Shown: in pieces, positions 6,322 to 8,947 of the stretch | Position numbering within the stretch: the first letter of the stretch is position 1 | How the letters are laid out: each line of letters opens with the position of its first letter | NCBI GenBank assembly: GCA_903932385.1 | Contig: CAIZGA010000534.1 | Coordinates: 1-8,947 of the forward strand | Length of the DNA: 8,947 bases | Source of the DNA: an uncultured Acidobacteriota bacterium | GTDB lineage: Bacteria > Acidobacteriota > Terriglobia > Terriglobales > Acidobacteriaceae | Reading direction: 5' to 3' | Notes under the pieces: model-generated | Databases searched by the model: none | What the model was told of the DNA's origin: nothing | Seen by the model: the letters and a program-made list of their open reading frames with translations, nothing else | Program-made: the position numbers and the translations under genes

Positions 6322-6466
6322 CATCAAATTTCACCTCACAGCATGGCCATCGCACAATTTCCTGTGGATTCCCCGCCCGCTTCCTCCCGCTCTCATTTTC
6401 GGCGATCCACCCCCGCCGTCCCCGCCATCGCCCCCTACCCGCGCAATCAGAGTAGAGTGGAAATCA

Positions 6467-6476
6467 GCAGGCCTGC
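6467..6476. repeat. 10-bp perfect palindrome GCAGGCCTGC
   Basis: A gapless palindrome 75 bases upstream of the GH57 start, followed directly by CTGC so that GCCTGC is repeated. It lies in the likely control region of the GH57 gene. A regulatory role is only a possibility. Confidence 0.3.
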
Positions 6477-6550
6477 CTGCATAGATTTCGCATACGATTC
6501 ATCGCCGCCGGTCCCCACACATCTCCGCGGCAGAAGGAAAACACTGCTCG

Positions 6551-8203
6551 ATGACGTCGTCGCCATCCCCGTCCGGACCAACCCGTCCCGCCGGCTGCAT
6601 CACCTTCACCATCAATGCGCACCTGCCCTGGGTGCTGCACCACGGCACCTGGCCGCATGGCATGGAGTGGCTCCTCGAAGCCGCCGCGGAAACCTATCTC
6701 CCCCTGCTTCGCCTCTTCGCCCGCCTGCATCGCGACTCCATCCCGCTCGGCTGCAACCTCATCCTCTCGCCCGTCCTGCTGGAGCAACTCGCGCACCCGC
6801 TCTTCCGCGCAGAATTTCCCCGCTACCTGCAGCGTAAAATCGACGCCGCCCGCGAAGATGAATCCTACTTCGTCACCACTTCCAGCCCCCGCCTCGCCTC
6901 GCTCGCGCAACATTGGCAGGTGGTCTACACCCGGTTGCTCGCCGAATTTCAGTCCCTCTCCGGCGACCTCATCGCCGCCTTCCGCTTCTATCAGGAGCAG
7001 GGCGTCGTCGATCTCCTCACCACCGCCGCCACCTACGCCTATCTGCCGCTGCTCTCCACCGACGAAAGTCTGCGCGCGCAAATCAAGACGGCCATCGCCG
7101 CCCACACCCGCCACTTCGGCCGTTCGCCCCGCGGCTTCTGGCTGCCGGAGTGCGGCTACCGTCCTGCATCCGCGCACCGCATCGGCATCGAACAAATCCT
7201 CGCGGAAAACGGCATCCAGTTTTTCTTTGCCGATACCCACATGGTTGCCGACTCGTCCCGCCGCGCCGCTCAGCCAATCGACATCGAACTCGAGTCGCTG
7301 CAATCGCAACCCGCGCGTTCGCTCTACCAACCCTATCTCGTCGATGGCGAGTATCTCGCCGTACATCCCGCCGTCGCCGTCTTCGCCCGCGACCCGCACA
7401 CCGCCAACGCACTCTGGAGCAGCGACACCGGCTACTCCACGCATCCCGCCTCGCTCAGCTTCCACCAGAAACGCTGGCCCGGCGGTCATCGCTACTGGCG
7501 CAGAGAAATATCCGACGGTCAGCCGCAGCCCTATGATCCCGCCGCCGCCGCTTCCGCCGCTTCACTCTCAGACGAATTCCTCGCGCTCGTCGCACAAACA
7601 CTTTCGCCCATCCTCAACACCACCGCGCCGCCCATCCTCACCGTCTTGATGGATGCCGACATCCTCGGCCGCTGGTGGCATGAAGGCACCCTCTGGCTTG
7701 AAGCCGTCGCCCACGCCTTCGCGCACCAGGCCGCGCTCCCCTCAACAGAAAATCTCATCGCTCCCATCACCGCCGCAGAATATCTCCGCCGCTATCCCAG
7801 CGCCGGCCATCTCTCCGTTGCGGAAGGTTCCTGGGGATCGCACGGCAATCACCACGCCTGGCTCAACTCCGACACCGCCTTCACCTGGGAGGCCATTCAC
7901 GCCGCAGAAATTTCCCTGCGCACGCTCACCCGCTCCTCGCATCCGCTGGCAGCGCGTCTTGAAGCCCAGTTGCGTCGTGAATTTCTTCTGCTGCAATCGT
8001 CTGACTGGCAATTTCTCATCACCACCGGCGCCGCCCGCGAATACGCCACCACGCGTTTCACCGCGCACCACAACCGCTTCCGCCAGTTGCTTGACCTTTG
8101 CCAAACCAGCTTCATCGCCGGTTCAGACTCTGTTGCCCAGGCTGAAAAAATCCTCGAAGAGTTGGAGCACACCGACGGAATTTTTCCCGCCCCCGCCGAC
8201 TAG
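6551..8203 (+). CDS. GH57 family 1,4-alpha-glucan branching enzyme
   Basis: Cuts alpha-1,4-glucan chains and re-attaches them as alpha-1,6 branches, a cytosolic step of glycogen synthesis. At 550 residues the length is normal for bacterial and archaeal GH57 branching enzymes. Motifs in order are INAHLPWV (21-28), the nucleophile Glu200 in GFWLPECGYRP, the acid/base Asp368 in LMDADILGRWWHEG, and EGSWGSHGNHHAWLN. The C-terminal helical DUF1957 region includes QSSDWQFLITTGAAREYA and FTAHHNRFRQLLDLC. Glu200 and Asp368 correspond to E183 and D354 of the Thermococcus enzyme. Some motif positions deviate: Asn22 where the usual block has His, W27 for Tyr, and ADILGRWW for the usual TELFGHWW. AAGGA at 6534-6538 lies 12 bases before the ATG, slightly far. 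No signal peptide is seen. A related GH57 4-alpha-glucanotransferase is the alternative, but the C-terminal domain favours branching. Confidence 0.93.
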   Translation: MTSSPSPSGPTRPAGCITFTINAHLPWVLHHGTWPHGMEWLLEAAAETYLPLLRLFARLHRDSIPLGCNLILSPVLLEQLAHPLFRAEFPRYLQRKIDAAREDESYFVTTSSPRLASLAQHWQVVYTRLLAEFQSLSGDLIAAFRFYQEQGVVDLLTTAATYAYLPLLSTDESLRAQIKTAIAAHTRHFGRSPRGFWLPECGYRPASAHRIGIEQILAENGIQFFFADTHMVADSSRRAAQPIDIELESLQSQPARSLYQPYLVDGEYLAVHPAVAVFARDPHTANALWSSDTGYSTHPASLSFHQKRWPGGHRYWRREISDGQPQPYDPAAAASAASLSDEFLALVAQTLSPILNTTAPPILTVLMDADILGRWWHEGTLWLEAVAHAFAHQAALPSTENLIAPITAAEYLRRYPSAGHLSVAEGSWGSHGNHHAWLNSDTAFTWEAIHAAEISLRTLTRSSHPLAARLEAQLRREFLLLQSSDWQFLITTGAAREYATTRFTAHHNRFRQLLDLCQTSFIAGSDSVAQAEKILEELEHTDGIFPAPAD

Positions 8204-8222
8204 CGGCAACGCGCCGCATTTT
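8203..8222 (+). terminator. Weak terminator-like hairpin at the end of the GH57 gene
   Basis: GCGGC (8203-8207) and GCCGC (8213-8217) form a 5-bp GC stem with loop AACGC, followed by ATTTT (8218-8222). The stem begins at the last base of the GH57 stop codon. The short stem and the T-run of four make efficient termination doubtful. Confidence 0.3.
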
Positions 8223-8231
8223 GTCGCATCC

Positions 8232-8237
8232 TATATA
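8232..8237 (+). promoter_or_regulatory. Possible -10 box for the downstream membrane protein gene
   Basis: TATATA (five of six matches to TATAAT) ends eight bases before the GTG at 8246, so a transcript from it would begin almost at the start codon. No good -35 box is placed 16-18 bp upstream, so it could be a chance AT-rich hexamer. Confidence 0.3.
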
Positions 8238-8245
8238 GAGTGCCC

Positions 8246-8947
8246 GTGAATACAGAATTCCAATCCACGCTTTCCCTCCCACACGCGCAGCCGCGAAACC
8301 CTCTGCGCCTCTTCAGTTATTTCCATCCCGTAGTTGCTTTCATTCATCTCGCCAGCCTCGACGCGCCCATCATCGCCGCGCTCTGGTGCCTCTTCTTCGC
8401 CGCCACTGTGCACATTGCTCTGCCTCTAACTGCGCCGCTCTTTTTATTTCTTTGCGTTTGGATTCTCTACATCGCCGATCGTCTCTTGGATGCGCGTCCG
8501 CTCGACGCCCGCCAGCCGAATGCCCCCCGACTCGAAGCCCGCCACCACTTCCACGCCCGCCACGCCCGCGTTCTGCTCGCCTGCGTCGCCGCCGCCGCAC
8601 TCGTCCTACTGCTGCTCATTCCGCGCCACATGCCTTTTCCAGTTTTTCGTGAGTATCTTTCTCTCGCCTCTCTGCTGCCGATTTATTTCCTGCAGGCCCA
8701 TCGCCCCATAAAATTTTCCCGCCGCTCTCCCTCGCTCTTCTCCGCAAAAGAAATCGCCGTCGGCCTCTTCTTCGGTGCCGCCACCATCGTCCCCACCTGG
8801 GCGCGTTCTCCACAATCGCACGCCGCTCTGCTGCCTGCCGGCGCTCTCTTCGCCGCACTCTGCTGGCTCAACTGCATCGCCATTGAAACCTGGGAGTCCC
8901 AACCGCACTCCTCACTTCCCCGCGCAGCCGTCGCCATCGCCATTCTC
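8246..8947 (+). CDS. Polytopic membrane protein, possibly UbiA-like (3' end missing)
   Basis: An open frame of 234 codons runs from GTG 8246 to the window end without a stop. Hydrophobic stretches at about 28-60, 61-77, 107-125, 137-149, 170-185 and 195-213 indicate an integral membrane protein. Notable segments are SLDAPIIAALW (37-47), WILYIADRLLDARP (72-85) with a DxxxD pair at Asp78 and Asp82, a His/Arg-rich loop RHHFHARHARVLL (99-111), and CWLNCIAIETWE (206-217). The aspartate pair next to a membrane segment followed by a basic loop resembles UbiA-type prenyltransferases, whose aspartates hold Mg-diphosphate, but the classical NxxxDxxxD motif is not intact, so this is tentative. An in-frame GTG at 8240 is an alternative start; only a poor AGAG at 8237-8240 serves as Shine-Dalgarno. 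It lies 42 bases after the GH57 stop in the same frame and may be co-transcribed with it. Confidence 0.8.
   Translation, partial: MNTEFQSTLSLPHAQPRNPLRLFSYFHPVVAFIHLASLDAPIIAALWCLFFAATVHIALPLTAPLFLFLCVWILYIADRLLDARPLDARQPNAPRLEARHHFHARHARVLLACVAAAALVLLLLIPRHMPFPVFREYLSLASLLPIYFLQAHRPIKFSRRSPSLFSAKEIAVGLFFGAATIVPTWARSPQSHAALLPAGALFAALCWLNCIAIETWESQPHSSLPRAAVAIAIL

Larger units (their letters stand above)
6172..6550. other. Divergent intergenic region between ytxH and the GH57 gene
   Basis: This 379-base gap holds no gene that I can support. It should contain the promoters of both neighbours, but neither is clear. On the minus strand TTGACG (6293-6288) with TGGCAT (6270-6265) at 17 bp is a weak candidate for ytxH. 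On the plus strand only poor -10 boxes (TAGATT 6482-6487, TACGAT 6493-6498) precede the GH57 gene. It contains a small hairpin, AGCCGC/GCGGCT (6210-6226), in the likely ytxH leader, and two palindromes (6308-6321 and 6467-6476). The stretch 6360-6445 is very C-rich. Confidence 0.6.

Noticed and set aside
6265..6837. Plus-strand open frame from the intergenic gap into the GH57 gene
   Set aside because: It reads the GH57 N-terminus in the wrong frame and is Pro/Ser/Arg/His-rich with no conserved pattern. The GH57 frame is certain there.
6464..7489. 341-codon minus-strand open frame across the GH57 gene and gap
   Set aside because: It is Gly/Glu-rich with no motif, covers the GH57 catalytic region in antisense, and would end in the control region.
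8386..8711. Two short plus-strand open frames near the right end
   Set aside because: They overlap the long GTG-initiated membrane-protein frame, which has hydrophobic segments and coherent codon use. The short frames are Arg/Pro/Ser-rich shadows.
1..8947. CRISPR array, tRNA/rRNA, insertion sequence or phage gene
   Set aside because: I saw no spaced identical repeats, no cloverleaf or rRNA sequence, no transposase-like protein and no long terminal inverted repeats on either strand.

Overview
The window is GC-rich with dense, compact genes. Protein content and style (C-ending codons on the + strand, a MnmA of the RCCSLDDVYDARRVA type, a GH57 branching enzyme, a YtxH protein) suggest an aerobic heterotroph of the Acidobacteriota, probably near Acidobacterium, Terriglobus or Granulicella. 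That placement is a judgement from sequence style, since no database was searched. Nothing looks mobile: I see no transposase, integrase, phage gene, tRNA, rRNA or CRISPR array. This is mostly a housekeeping region.

Layout. At the left edge a minus-strand gene begins (start at 41) and runs out of the window. Divergent from it is thiO (289-1404), a glycine oxidase for thiamine biosynthesis. It is followed by a citrate synthase gene (1542-2678) with its own good promoter. The citrate synthase terminator hairpin (2699-2739) overlaps the translation-initiation region of a NifS/IscS-type cysteine desulfurase (about 2741-3976). Forty bases later comes mnmA (4017-5168), the tRNA 2-thiouridylase. The pair probably forms a sulfur-relay unit: the desulfurase makes persulfide and MnmA uses it to thiolate U34 of certain tRNAs. 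A symmetrical terminator (5186-5215) separates mnmA from a convergent minus-strand pair, a YtxH protein (5818-6171) and a membrane-anchored helical protein of YtxG/DUF948 type (5236-5793), which looks like an envelope or stress module.

A 379-base gap then separates ytxH from a divergent GH57 1,4-alpha-glucan branching enzyme (6551-8203). Directly after it is the 5' part of a polytopic membrane protein (8246 to the window end) that may be a divergent UbiA-like prenyltransferase. It opens with GTG and has no in-frame stop within the window.

Most interesting points: the terminator whose right arm carries the Shine-Dalgarno of the next gene; two possible leaderless starts (mnmA and the 8246 gene); phased 10-bp repeats in the citrate synthase leader; 11-residue repeats in the YtxH tail; and C over G on the + strand whatever the gene direction, suggesting that the + strand genes lie on the lagging strand. 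I do not find a convincing undescribed multi-gene system.
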